Part shown: positions 1 to 7,190 of the stretch, piece after piece
Layout of the letters: each line of letters begins with the position of its first letter
How positions within the stretch are numbered: position 1 is the stretch's first letter
Assembly: GCA_024636425.1 (NCBI GenBank)
Contig: JAGXHB010000135.1
Location: forward strand, 1-15,129
Reading direction: 5' to 3'
DNA length: 15,129 bases
Source: Roseobacter sp.
Lineage (GTDB): Bacteria > Pseudomonadota > Alphaproteobacteria > Rhodobacterales > Rhodobacteraceae
Notes under the pieces: model-generated
Told to the model about the DNA's origin: nothing
The model's input: the letters and a program-made list of their open reading frames with translations, nothing else
Database searches by the model: none
Position numbers and translations under genes: made by a program

Positions 1-144
1 GCACGCAACGCCGGGATCCTGTTCGCCTTTGCACTGGCCGCCGCATCGCTGATCGCTGCAGTCGCTGCCTTTGCGGGTGCTGTCCACGGTGGCCGCAATC
101 GCGACGAAGGCCGGGTGTTCTTTGGCTTGCGCTACAACGGCTGA
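1..144 (+). CDS. C-terminal end of a membrane protein (partial, unrecognised)
   Basis: Frame 1 is open from the window edge to a TGA at 142-144, giving 47 residues. About 28 of these form a hydrophobic Ala/Leu/Phe-rich segment (residues 5-32), followed by a short polar tail that ends in FFGLRYNG. This suggests a final transmembrane helix with a short exposed C-terminus. A strong rho-independent terminator follows 22 bases later, as expected at the end of a plus-strand transcript. The family cannot be recognised from so short a piece. The 5' part lies outside the window. Confidence 0.55.
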   Translation, partial: ARNAGILFAFALAAASLIAAVAAFAGAVHGGRNRDEGRVFFGLRYNG

Positions 145-166
145 TACATAGTCTTGAGAAATTGAG

Positions 167-200
167 AAGCCCCGCCTGCTTCTGCAGAGCGGGGCTTTTT
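167..200 (+). terminator. Rho-independent terminator after the upstream membrane-protein gene
   Basis: A 9-bp perfect stem (167-175 with 189-197, AAGCCCCGC / GCGGGGCTT) has an inner CTGC/GCAG extension (176-179 with 184-187) and runs into a five-T tract. It lies between convergent transcripts, so it probably also stops the minus-strand operon that ends at 255. On that strand the bases after the stem (tctcaatttctc) are only moderately T-rich. Confidence 0.85.
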
Positions 201-254
201 ATATGCAAGATCAAGCTGGCACGGCAACATGGAACCCGCTTGCACCGACTTACG

Positions 255-1121
255 TCAGTTTCCGCTTCGACGTTGGGGCTCTTCGCCTGCAACGAGGGTG
301 GCGAGCGTCTGGCCAAGCGGCGTGCTAGGATCTGCGAGATCGAGTACGATATCAAGATGGTTGCGGGCGGGTTCAGATCTATAGGCGCATGGGCTGGCAC
401 CTTGTTCGTTGATCAAGGAAGCGAAGGCCTTTGCCTGATCGTGGAAGGGCTGCGTTTCATTTTGTCCATGCGTGATGATCCGGTGGGTGCCGGGTCGGTT
501 CACGGCCAGCAGGGGCGACCAATCTGCGGCTTCTTCGGTGGTCATGCGGGCCTCGTCCTTCAGGAAGCTGTCAGGGATGCCGGACAGGTCGTAAATGCCG
601 CTGATCAGAAGAAGTCCCTTAATGTCGGGTAGTATTGGGCGCGCAGTGTCGCCGGGTGCTTTTGCTGCCAAGAGCGAGGCCAGATGTGCCCCGGCGGAAT
701 GCCCGCTTGCGGTGATGCGTGTTGGATCCGCCCCAATCCGCGGCGCGAGGTCGACGATGTGGCAAGCGGCGGCGCGGACCTGTGCTACGATGTCTCCCAG
801 ACGCGTAGACGGCATCAGCCCATATCCAACCAGCGCACAGATCCCGCCGACAGCCAGGACGGGCTCTGCCACAAGGGTATGCGCGTCCTTGCTGCCGGCC
901 CGCCAATAGCCCCCGTGAATGAAGATGTGCAAAGGTGCGTCAGATACGTCACCGGGTGGAAAGACGAGATCGAAGGTTTGCCGCGGACCGGGCCCGTAGG
1001 GTATGTCACGCTCCATACGGTAACGCGCCGCCACTTCTTGGCTGCGGGCCTCCGTCTCTGCCATGATCACGTCAAAATCGGGGATGAAATCTCGGTTGCG
1101 GTAAAGATCGGGTTCGGGCAT
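255..1121 (-). CDS. Alpha/beta hydrolase, arylformamidase (kynurenine formamidase)-like
   Basis: A 288-residue serine hydrolase and the last gene of the minus operon. The oxyanion-hole motif HGGYW is at residues 69-73 and the nucleophile elbow GHSAGAH at 140-146 (Ser142). A likely acid residue is Glu222 in GQNETQPFHDQ, and the catalytic His255 lies in RNHLD. This arrangement, with an acid in a G-x-x-E motif and a terminal NH-hydrophobic motif, is typical of the arylformamidase/BD-FAE branch. Members cleave formamides, esters or lactones. No tryptophan-degradation genes are nearby, so kynurenine formamidase itself is unlikely. In this operon an ester- or lactone-opening role is an inference. 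The start is fixed by AAGGAG seven bases upstream (complement of 1128-1133), 19 bases after the aldehyde dehydrogenase stop. No signal peptide is visible, so it should be cytoplasmic. Confidence 0.85.
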   Translation of the reverse strand: MPEPDLYRNRDFIPDFDVIMAETEARSQEVAARYRMERDIPYGPGPRQTFDLVFPPGDVSDAPLHIFIHGGYWRAGSKDAHTLVAEPVLAVGGICALVGYGLMPSTRLGDIVAQVRAAACHIVDLAPRIGADPTRITASGHSAGAHLASLLAAKAPGDTARPILPDIKGLLLISGIYDLSGIPDSFLKDEARMTTEEAADWSPLLAVNRPGTHRIITHGQNETQPFHDQAKAFASLINEQGASPCAYRSEPARNHLDIVLDLADPSTPLGQTLATLVAGEEPQRRSGN

Positions 1122-1140
1122 CTGCGGCTCCTTCTTGTGG

Positions 1141-2604
1141 TCAGAACTCGACGGCGAAGTACTTCGGCTCCATGAATTCCAAGATGCCAGTCACACCGCC
1201 TTCGCGTCCCAGCCCGCTTTGCTTGACGCCCCCGAAAGGGGCCGCTGGGTCGGACATTAGACCTCGATTGATCCCCAACATACCGGTTTCGATGCCGCGG
1301 CCAACCCGCATTGCACGGGTGATATCGCGGGAATAAACATAGGCGGCGAGGCCGTATTCGGTGTCGTTTGCCATCCGGATCGCTTCTTCCTCTGTGTCGA
1401 AACGGTATATGGCAGCCACTGGACCAAAGATCTCTTCATGCGCGATGGCGGCATCGGCAGGCACGTTCTCAATGACGGTCGGTGGATAGTAGTAGCCCGA
1501 TCCGGGCTGTGGCGTGCCGCCGGTCGTGACCCGCGCACCACGCTCTTTCGCTTCGGCCACCAGCCGGTCGATCTTTTCGACAGCCTTGGTAGTGATCATC
1601 GGACCGCATTGCGTGTCAGTCGCATAGCCCGCGCCCAGTTTGAGCGCTTGCATGCGCTGCGTAAGACCCGCAACAAAGGCGTCGTGAATGCCGGATTGAA
1701 TATAGAACCGGTTGGCTGCTGTGCAGGCTTCTCCGCCGTTTCGCATTTTGGCGACCATTGCGCCGTCGAGTGCTGCATCCAAGTTCGCGTCGTCCATCAC
1801 GATGAAGGGCGCGTTGCCGCCCAGTTCCATCGAGCAACTCACCACGGTTTTCGCAGCTTCGGCAAGCAGAACGCGACCGACGCCGGTGGAACCGGTGAAG
1901 GACAACTTGCGTACGCGCGGATCGGCAAGGATTGCGCTGCTCACCCCACCGGGGTCAGAGGTGGTGATCACGTTGACGACACCAGGCGGCACGCCCGCCT
2001 CGGCTCCCAGTCGGGCCATGGCGTAGGCGGTCAGCGGCGTTTCGGAGGCAGGCTTGAGGATCACCGTGCAGCCCGCCGCAAGCGCCGGGCCGATCTTCCG
2101 CGTGGCCATTGCCGCTGGGAAATTCCATGGTGTGATCAACAGAGCGATACCTATGGGGTCGTGATCGACGAGGATGTGGTGGGCACCATTCGGGGTGTGG
2201 CGATACTCGCCGGGGATGCGGGTCGCTTCCTCGGCATACCAGCGGAAGAATTCAGCAGCGTAAGCGACCTCACCCCGCGCGTCCGTTAGGGCCTTTCCGT
2301 TTTCGAGCGAGATCAGCAGCGCAAGCTCCTCGGCGTGCTCGGTCATCAGCATAAACCAGCGGCGCAGGATCTCGGATCGCTGACGCGGGGGGGTGTCGCG
2401 CCAGCCTTTCGCCGCAGCATCTGCTGCGTCGACAGCGCTCATTGCCTCGGTGATGCCCGCGTCGGGTACTTCAACAAGGATATTCCCACTGGACGGATCG
2501 GTGACGGGAATCCCGCGTCCCAAGATCCATTTGCCGTTGATATAAAGCCCCTCGGCGTGAAGCTGAGGATCTGCATAGCCGGTAAAAACGTTATCGAGGA
2601 CCAT
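1141..2604 (-). CDS. NAD(P)-dependent aldehyde dehydrogenase, succinate-semialdehyde dehydrogenase-like
   Basis: A 487-residue aldehyde dehydrogenase, close to the usual GabD length (about 480). The full catalytic set is visible: Asn161 in TPWNFP, Lys184 in ILKPAS for cofactor binding, FTGST at 236-240, general base Glu260 in MELGGNAPF, and nucleophile Cys294 in GGEACTAANRF. The family oxidises aldehydes to acids. This GabD-like branch includes succinate-semialdehyde, 2,5-dioxovalerate, glycolaldehyde/lactaldehyde and sulfolactaldehyde dehydrogenases, so the substrate cannot be fixed from sequence. It starts nine bases after the iron-type alcohol dehydrogenase stop, with AGGAGA just upstream. 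This suggests that it consumes the aldehyde made by that enzyme. It is complete, with no frameshift. Confidence 0.92.
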   Translation of the reverse strand: MVLDNVFTGYADPQLHAEGLYINGKWILGRGIPVTDPSSGNILVEVPDAGITEAMSAVDAADAAAKGWRDTPPRQRSEILRRWFMLMTEHAEELALLISLENGKALTDARGEVAYAAEFFRWYAEEATRIPGEYRHTPNGAHHILVDHDPIGIALLITPWNFPAAMATRKIGPALAAGCTVILKPASETPLTAYAMARLGAEAGVPPGVVNVITTSDPGGVSSAILADPRVRKLSFTGSTGVGRVLLAEAAKTVVSCSMELGGNAPFIVMDDANLDAALDGAMVAKMRNGGEACTAANRFYIQSGIHDAFVAGLTQRMQALKLGAGYATDTQCGPMITTKAVEKIDRLVAEAKERGARVTTGGTPQPGSGYYYPPTVIENVPADAAIAHEEIFGPVAAIYRFDTEEEAIRMANDTEYGLAAYVYSRDITRAMRVGRGIETGMLGINRGLMSDPAAPFGGVKQSGLGREGGVTGILEFMEPKYFAVEF

Positions 2605-2613
2605 TGGTTTCTC

Positions 2614-3822
2614 CTATTGAATCGAGGCGAGCGCGGTGCGGTCACCGGTGTAGGCGGCACCGACAAGACGGCGCATTTCGGGCAAGGCCAGGGGGCGGGG
2701 ATTGTTCTGAATCAGACGCGCGATGCCGCAGGACTGCTCGGCAACCCAGTCAAGGCGATCTTCGGCCAGTCCCAATGCCTTCAACGTCGGGGGTATGCCG
2801 ATCCGCTCGAACAGGGCCGCGATGGCGGGGATCACTGCATCGTGGTCGGTCAGGCCGGTCGCCTGGGCGATCTGGTCAAGCTCGGTGCCGATCATCGGCG
2901 CGTTCCAGGCCATGACGTAGGGCATAAGGCAGGCAACACCCGCGCCGTGCGGCGTATGGGTCAACGCGCCCACGGGATATTGGATCGCGTGGGCCGCCGC
3001 CGTGCCCGCCACACCGAACGCGAGGCCCGCCAATGTCGCCCCCAGCATGACGTTCGCCCGCGCCTCCGCGTTGCTGCCGTCGGTGCAAGCCGCTTCCAGA
3101 CCTTCCCACAGCAGCGAAATTGCCCGAAGGGCGAATGCGTCCGAGGTGATATTCTTGCCGACAAATACGCGGTCCTGCGCCAGGCCCGGCACAGGTTCGT
3201 GTCGGATGGCGGTGAATGCCTCGATTGCGTGGGTCAGGGCGTCGGCCCCGGCGATAGCGGTCAGCGACGCGGGGCAGGTCATAGTCAGGTCGGGATCGCA
3301 GATCGCGACCGTGGGGATAATGTGGGGTGACGAAATGCCAACCTTGAGCTGGCGCTCGGTGTCGGAAAGTACAGCGACGGGCGTGACCTCGGAGCCTGTG
3401 CCTGCCGTGGTAGGGATCGCGATCAGCGGCATGACGGGGCCGGGGACCTTGAACTCACCGTAATAGTCCTGCGGCTTGCCGCCGTGCGTCAACAGGATCG
3501 CGACACATTTCGCCATGTCGAGGCACGAGCCACCGCCGACGCCGATCAGCAGATCAGGGGCAAAGTCGCGCGCAGCCTCGGCGCTGGCCATGGCAGTGTG
3601 CACGGGAACGTCGGGCTGGGTGGAGCTGTCGAGCATGACCGCAAGGCCTTCGCTTTCGAGCTGCGAGACCATAGCCATGATGGTATCATCGCCCGCCAGA
3701 CGCGCGTCGGTGACAATCAGGGCTCGCCGACCCAGCTGCTTTGCGATGCGTCCGACCGCGGTGCGTTGGCCTTCGCCGAAGATGATTTCCCTGGGGGCCC
3801 TGATCGTGCCGAATATCGCCAT
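2614..3822 (-). CDS. Iron-containing (group III) alcohol dehydrogenase
   Basis: A 402-residue dehydrogenase of the FucO/AdhB/maleylacetate-reductase superfamily. The N-terminal domain binds NAD through GVGGGSCLDMAK (94-105). PTTAGTGSE (137-145) is the conserved active-site stretch. The four metal ligands expected from FucO are present: Asp194 and His198 in GADALTHAIE, His278 in AAHAIQYPVG, and His292 in THTPHG. The conserved second histidine of the FucO HGMAHPLG segment (FucO His267) is Tyr282 here. The family interconverts alcohols and aldehydes or ketones. As second gene of the operon, followed directly by an aldehyde dehydrogenase, it probably oxidises an alcohol group of the imported substrate. 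A strong AGGAGGAG ribosome site precedes the ATG. Substrate unknown. Confidence 0.92.
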   Translation of the reverse strand: MAIFGTIRAPREIIFGEGQRTAVGRIAKQLGRRALIVTDARLAGDDTIMAMVSQLESEGLAVMLDSSTQPDVPVHTAMASAEAARDFAPDLLIGVGGGSCLDMAKCVAILLTHGGKPQDYYGEFKVPGPVMPLIAIPTTAGTGSEVTPVAVLSDTERQLKVGISSPHIIPTVAICDPDLTMTCPASLTAIAGADALTHAIEAFTAIRHEPVPGLAQDRVFVGKNITSDAFALRAISLLWEGLEAACTDGSNAEARANVMLGATLAGLAFGVAGTAAAHAIQYPVGALTHTPHGAGVACLMPYVMAWNAPMIGTELDQIAQATGLTDHDAVIPAIAALFERIGIPPTLKALGLAEDRLDWVAEQSCGIARLIQNNPRPLALPEMRRLVGAAYTGDRTALASIQ

Positions 3823-3845
3823 GTTGTCTCCTCCTGTATCGTAAT

Positions 3846-4850
3846 TCAGCCGGGCACGAGGCCGCGGATTTCGTGGAATAAAGTGTCGGGCAGGGTGATG
3901 CCTTGCGTCATTGCAGCCTCCCGGCGGGCACGCATCCGGTCTCCGGGAACGGCGACGGGATGGTTCGGATCAACCGGACGCGACGTGCGCAGGCGGTCGA
4001 GGTAGGTCGCCAGTGCAGCACCTGTGCCGCCGGTAGCCGAGGGGTCGATCAGTACGATCACATCGCCTTTGTTCGCAGGATGGGCTGCGTCGAGCGTGCC
4101 GCGCACCTCGGGTGCGAAGGCCGAACCGGCAAGGGCGGCAACCAGCAGCTCGACGGCGAGACCCAGTCCGTAGCCTTTGGCATCCCCGAAGGGGGCGATG
4201 GCACCGCTTTGCGCGGCTACTGGGTCAGTTGTCGGGTGGCCCTGCGCGTCAACGGCCCATCCCTCGGGAATGGGCGTTCCCGTCAGGGCATGGTGGTGGA
4301 TCTTGCCCATCGAGACGAGGCTGGTGGCAAGATCGAGGATGAAGGGCGCGTTTTCGGTCGGGATGCCGATTGCGATGGGGTTGGTGCCCAGCATCGGCTC
4401 TGTCCCACCGAAGGGATGAACCAGCGCTTCGCTGGTCGTGAGAAAAAGACCGATCTGTCCCCTCGCCACTGCAGCCTCGGCATAATACGCCAGCATGCCG
4501 ATGTGATTTGCGTTGTGTATCGCAGCGATGGCAACGCCTTCTTGGCGCACGCGTTGATCCAGCAGGTTCAGCGTTTCTATCATGACTACGGGACCGAGAC
4601 CCCGTTCCCCGTCAACCTTCAAAACAGCGGGACGCACCCATTCCGCGCGACCCTTGGATCTCGGGTCCGCGAGCCGCTCTTGAAGCCGGTTGATCAGACG
4701 CGGCAGGCGTTGCAGGCCGTGCGAGGGCAATCCGCGCAGCTCTGCTTCGATCAGCAGATCGGCCTGCAATCTCGCATTGGCCTTGGAAACCTCATGAGAT
4801 TCCAGTGCCCTACGTGAAAGCTGCCGAAGTTCTTCGATTGAAGGATGCAC
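3846..4850 (-). CDS. Malate/L-lactate (Ldh2)-family 2-hydroxyacid dehydrogenase
   Basis: A 334-residue NAD(P)-dependent dehydrogenase of the Ldh2/MDG2/YbiC/AllD family, which oxidises 2-hydroxyacids (malate, lactate, ureidoglycolate, sulfolactate) or reduces the matching 2-oxo or imino acids. Key residues are His44 (LPSHG), catalytic His116 (NANHIGM), the long conserved stretch HPFGGTEPMLGTNPIAIGIP (145-164), Asp173 (ILDLATS) and Lys225 in GDAKGYGLG. The chosen start is GTG at 4850, with AAGG nine bases upstream. The reading frame stays open 42 codons further, but that extension is AT-rich, unlike the family, spans the promoter and operator, and would overlap the divergent regulator gene. It is the first gene of the operon, 23 bases ahead of the alcohol dehydrogenase. 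It probably performs the 2-hydroxyacid to 2-oxoacid step. Confidence 0.88.
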   Translation of the reverse strand: MHPSIEELRQLSRRALESHEVSKANARLQADLLIEAELRGLPSHGLQRLPRLINRLQERLADPRSKGRAEWVRPAVLKVDGERGLGPVVMIETLNLLDQRVRQEGVAIAAIHNANHIGMLAYYAEAAVARGQIGLFLTTSEALVHPFGGTEPMLGTNPIAIGIPTENAPFILDLATSLVSMGKIHHHALTGTPIPEGWAVDAQGHPTTDPVAAQSGAIAPFGDAKGYGLGLAVELLVAALAGSAFAPEVRGTLDAAHPANKGDVIVLIDPSATGGTGAALATYLDRLRTSRPVDPNHPVAVPGDRMRARREAAMTQGITLPDTLFHEIRGLVPG

Positions 4851-4880
4851 TGAACGAAGCCTTATCGTATCGTATATGAT

Positions 4881-4909
4881 ATTGTATTTGACATTCGATA
4901 TGGTATCGA
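4881..4909 (-). promoter_or_regulatory. Predicted sigma70 promoter for the minus-strand dehydrogenase operon
   Basis: On the minus strand, TCGATA (-35, complement of 4904-4909) is separated by 17 bases from TACAAT (-10, complement of 4881-4886, five of six matching consensus). Transcription would start near 4874, giving a leader of about 25 bases before the GTG at 4850. The -35 box is one arm of the inverted repeat at 4895-4909, so a protein bound there would block this promoter. Confidence 0.5.
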
Positions 4910-4915
4910 TATTAA
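4888..4915 (+). promoter_or_regulatory. Predicted sigma70 promoter for the gntR-ABC transporter operon
   Basis: A perfect -35 box TTGACA (4888-4893) is followed after 16 bases by TATTAA (4910-4915, four of six). Transcription would start around 4922, about 30 bases before the regulator ATG at 4954. The spacer is almost filled by the 15-bp inverted repeat at 4895-4909, a typical position for autorepression. Confidence 0.5.
4895..4909. promoter_or_regulatory. Candidate GntR/FCD operator inside the divergent promoters
   Basis: A perfect inverted repeat, TCGATA-tgg-TATCGA, lies in the AT-rich interval between the divergent operons. A second, near-perfect palindrome (TATCGTA/TATGATA, 13 of 14 positions in symmetry apart from one mismatched pair) lies at 4868-4881, over the predicted minus-strand start point. 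Both sit directly upstream of a regulator gene of a family that commonly binds short palindromes in its own control region. The assignment to this regulator is an inference from position and symmetry. Confidence 0.5.
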
Positions 4916-4953
4916 CCTTACCCTTGTCAAGGACGTAGATGTGAGGGTGGCAG

Positions 4954-5640
4954 ATGGAGATTTCGACAGAACGCACAGGTGCCGGCGGTATCGTACGGCC
5001 GGCCAGTATTTCGGAGAGTGTGCATCAGCGCATCTATGAGAAACTCATGGCGCTCGAAATCTCGCCTGGTGCGCGGATCCCGATCGACGGGTTGGCGCGG
5101 GAGTTGAATGTTTCGCAAACGCCGGTGCGTGATGCGCTGAACCGACTGGAGCGCGAGGGGCTGGTGCGCAAAGCGCATCTGGTTGGCTATTCCGCAGCGC
5201 CGCAGCTGACCCGCAAGGAATTTGAGGATCTTTACAACTTTCGCCTGATGATTGAACCGGAAAGTGCGCGGCAGGCCTGCCGGAACCTGACGCCAGAGAC
5301 GTTGTTGCGTCTGGAGCTGGCAGCGGGTGACATGAAAAATGGCGAGCAGCCTGCAGACCGTAACAGTCGCTATTCGCTTTTTGCTCGTGCAGACGCCCAT
5401 TTTCACGACGAAATCCTGAAGATCGCCGCCAATGAGGTCGTCCGACAAGCACTGTCGGATCAGCATATTCATTTACATATCTTCCGCCTGATGTTCCACA
5501 GCCGAGTCACGCAGGAAGCTCTGGAAGAGCATGAACGTCTCATTGGCGCATTTCGTGCAGGCGATGCCGATGCGGCATACAGCGCCATGCATGATCACAT
5601 CAGCCGATCGCGGGACCGGCTCGTGGCAGCATTCGAATGA
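4954..5640 (+). CDS. GntR-family (FadR subfamily, FCD domain) transcriptional regulator
   Basis: A 228-residue regulator. The N-terminal winged helix-turn-helix spans about residues 20-80, with the recognition-helix motif VSQTPVRDALNRLEREGLV at 53-71. The C-terminal all-helical FCD ligand domain (about 85-225) keeps the usual metal-binding pattern: Asp147 and His151 in RADAHFHDEIL, His193 in EEHERLI, and His215 in MHDHISRS. Such domains bind small carboxylates or sugar acids, often through the metal, so a hydroxy- or oxo-acid intermediate is a plausible inducer. It is transcribed divergently from the dehydrogenase operon and its stop overlaps the ATPase start by four bases (ATGA at 5637-5640). 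It therefore probably controls both operons and itself. GAGGG at 4943-4947 serves the ATG. Confidence 0.92.
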   Translation: MEISTERTGAGGIVRPASISESVHQRIYEKLMALEISPGARIPIDGLARELNVSQTPVRDALNRLEREGLVRKAHLVGYSAAPQLTRKEFEDLYNFRLMIEPESARQACRNLTPETLLRLELAAGDMKNGEQPADRNSRYSLFARADAHFHDEILKIAANEVVRQALSDQHIHLHIFRLMFHSRVTQEALEEHERLIGAFRAGDADAAYSAMHDHISRSRDRLVAAFE

Positions 5641-7190
5641 ATCTGAAGATGGAAAAGCCCGCGCAGGTCAGTACTGCGATATCGGCGTTGAGTGCCCGCA
5701 GCTTGTCCAAATCCTATGGGCAAATCGAAGTCTTGCGGGACATCACGCTCGATATTCGTTCTGGTGAGGTCCACGCAATCATCGGTGAGAACGGGGCCGG
5801 TAAGTCTACGTTGATGAGGCTGCTGTCGGGTCACGCAGCGCCGACCACGGGCCAGCTTTTTATGGACGGAAAGCAGATAGATTTTGCAAATGCGGTGCAA
5901 GCGGAGGCCGCAGGGATCGTGCTGGTCCATCAGGAAATTTTGCTGGCCGCTGACCTGACCGTCGCGCAGAACCTGTTTCTGGGGCGCGAGCTGTCCCGTA
6001 GGTTCATGGTGAATGACCGCGCGATGAACCGGCGCACGGCTGAGGTGTTGGCGCAGGTCGGGTCGACCGCACGGCCCACCGACAGGGTAGGAGACCAACC
6101 GCTGGCGCAACGGCAGTTGTTCCAGATTGCCCGGGCTTTGCTCGACGACCGCAAGGTGGTCATCCTGGATGAACCGACCGCGATGCTGGCCAACGACGAG
6201 GTGGACGCGCTGCTGGGGATCGTCCGTGATCTGCGCGATCAGGGCGTTGCCATTCTGTATATTTCGCATCGACTGGAAGAAGTGGAAGCACTGGCGGACC
6301 GCGTTACCGTTTTGCGCGATGGCGACATGATAGGAACGTGGCAAGTCAGCGAACTCAACCAGCGTCAGATGGCGGAGCAGATGGTGGGCCGCAAGTTGGA
6401 AATGCTTTACCCACCCAAGCGCGGAACCTCGAAGGAGGCGCCAACGCTCGATGTCACCGCGCTATCTGTGGACGGGGGCAAAGTTAGCGGATCTCTGGTG
6501 GTGCGTCCGGGCGAGGTCTTAGGGATCGGTGGAATGATCGGCGCGGGCCGAACTGAGTTTTTCGAAGGGCTGCTAGGGCTGCGTCCGGCAAAGGCCGACA
6601 AGATATTATTGAATGGTAAGAGTGTTACCTCGCCCGACGTGAAAGGGATGATGGCAGCGGGGCTCGTCTACTTGACCGAGGATCGTAAGGGGAAAGGGCT
6701 GCTGCTGAATGATCGGCTGGGACCGAACCTAACGCTTCAGGCGCTGGACGCGATCAATCCGGGTGTTCAGCTTAACCGCAAGAGCGAGGCGCGAGCGCTT
6801 GAAGACGCAGTCACGGAATACGACATCCGTGTGCGTTCGCTGGGAATCGAGGCGGGCAAGCTGTCAGGCGGTAATCAGCAGAAGCTGCTGCTGGCCAAAA
6901 TCATGATGTCCGATCCGTCGGTCGTGATTATCGATGAGCCGACACGCGGGATCGACATCGGCAACAAAACCCAGATTTACAAATTTATCGACGATCTTGT
7001 GCGCGCGGGGAAGGCTTGCGTTGTGATTTCGTCTGAACTGCCAGAACTCGTCGGTCTTGCCGATCGGGTCTTAGTCATGCGCGGCGGACGTTTTGTAGCG
7101 GAACTGGAGGGCGCGGACATCACTGAGCAGAACGTAGTTTATGCCGCCGCAAGCAGTGGCAGGACAGCCCAAGGGAGGACAGGCACATGA
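5637..7190 (+). CDS. Sugar ABC transporter, duplicated ATP-binding protein (RbsA/MglA type)
   Basis: A 517-residue protein with two nucleotide-binding domains, normal for the ribose/galactose/xylose importer family. Domain 1 has Walker A GENGAGKST (50-58), Walker B VVILDEPTA (174-182) and switch His211. Its signature region is degenerate (PLAQRQLFQIARAL, 155-168). Domain 2 has the degenerate P-loop GMIGAGRTE (299-307) usual in this family, a canonical LSGGNQQK signature (409-416) and VVIIDEPTRGID (429-440). It energises uptake on the cytoplasmic side together with the permease encoded next. It is translationally coupled on both sides by ATGA overlaps. The solute cannot be deduced: relatives import ribose, xylose, galactose, autoinducer-2, erythritol, inositol and other polyols. 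Confidence 0.94.
   Translation: MNLKMEKPAQVSTAISALSARSLSKSYGQIEVLRDITLDIRSGEVHAIIGENGAGKSTLMRLLSGHAAPTTGQLFMDGKQIDFANAVQAEAAGIVLVHQEILLAADLTVAQNLFLGRELSRRFMVNDRAMNRRTAEVLAQVGSTARPTDRVGDQPLAQRQLFQIARALLDDRKVVILDEPTAMLANDEVDALLGIVRDLRDQGVAILYISHRLEEVEALADRVTVLRDGDMIGTWQVSELNQRQMAEQMVGRKLEMLYPPKRGTSKEAPTLDVTALSVDGGKVSGSLVVRPGEVLGIGGMIGAGRTEFFEGLLGLRPAKADKILLNGKSVTSPDVKGMMAAGLVYLTEDRKGKGLLLNDRLGPNLTLQALDAINPGVQLNRKSEARALEDAVTEYDIRVRSLGIEAGKLSGGNQQKLLLAKIMMSDPSVVIIDEPTRGIDIGNKTQIYKFIDDLVRAGKACVVISSELPELVGLADRVLVMRGGRFVAELEGADITEQNVVYAAASSGRTAQGRTGT

Noticed and set aside
255..1121. True kynurenine formamidase of tryptophan degradation
   Set aside because: Fold and motifs fit the wider arylformamidase-like group, but no kynureninase or tryptophan dioxygenase gene is nearby and the operon context is alcohol/aldehyde oxidation.
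2335..3330. 331-codon plus-strand frame opposite the aldehyde and alcohol dehydrogenases
   Set aside because: Low-complexity Arg/Gly-rich translation without motifs; both opposite-strand genes have complete catalytic residues.
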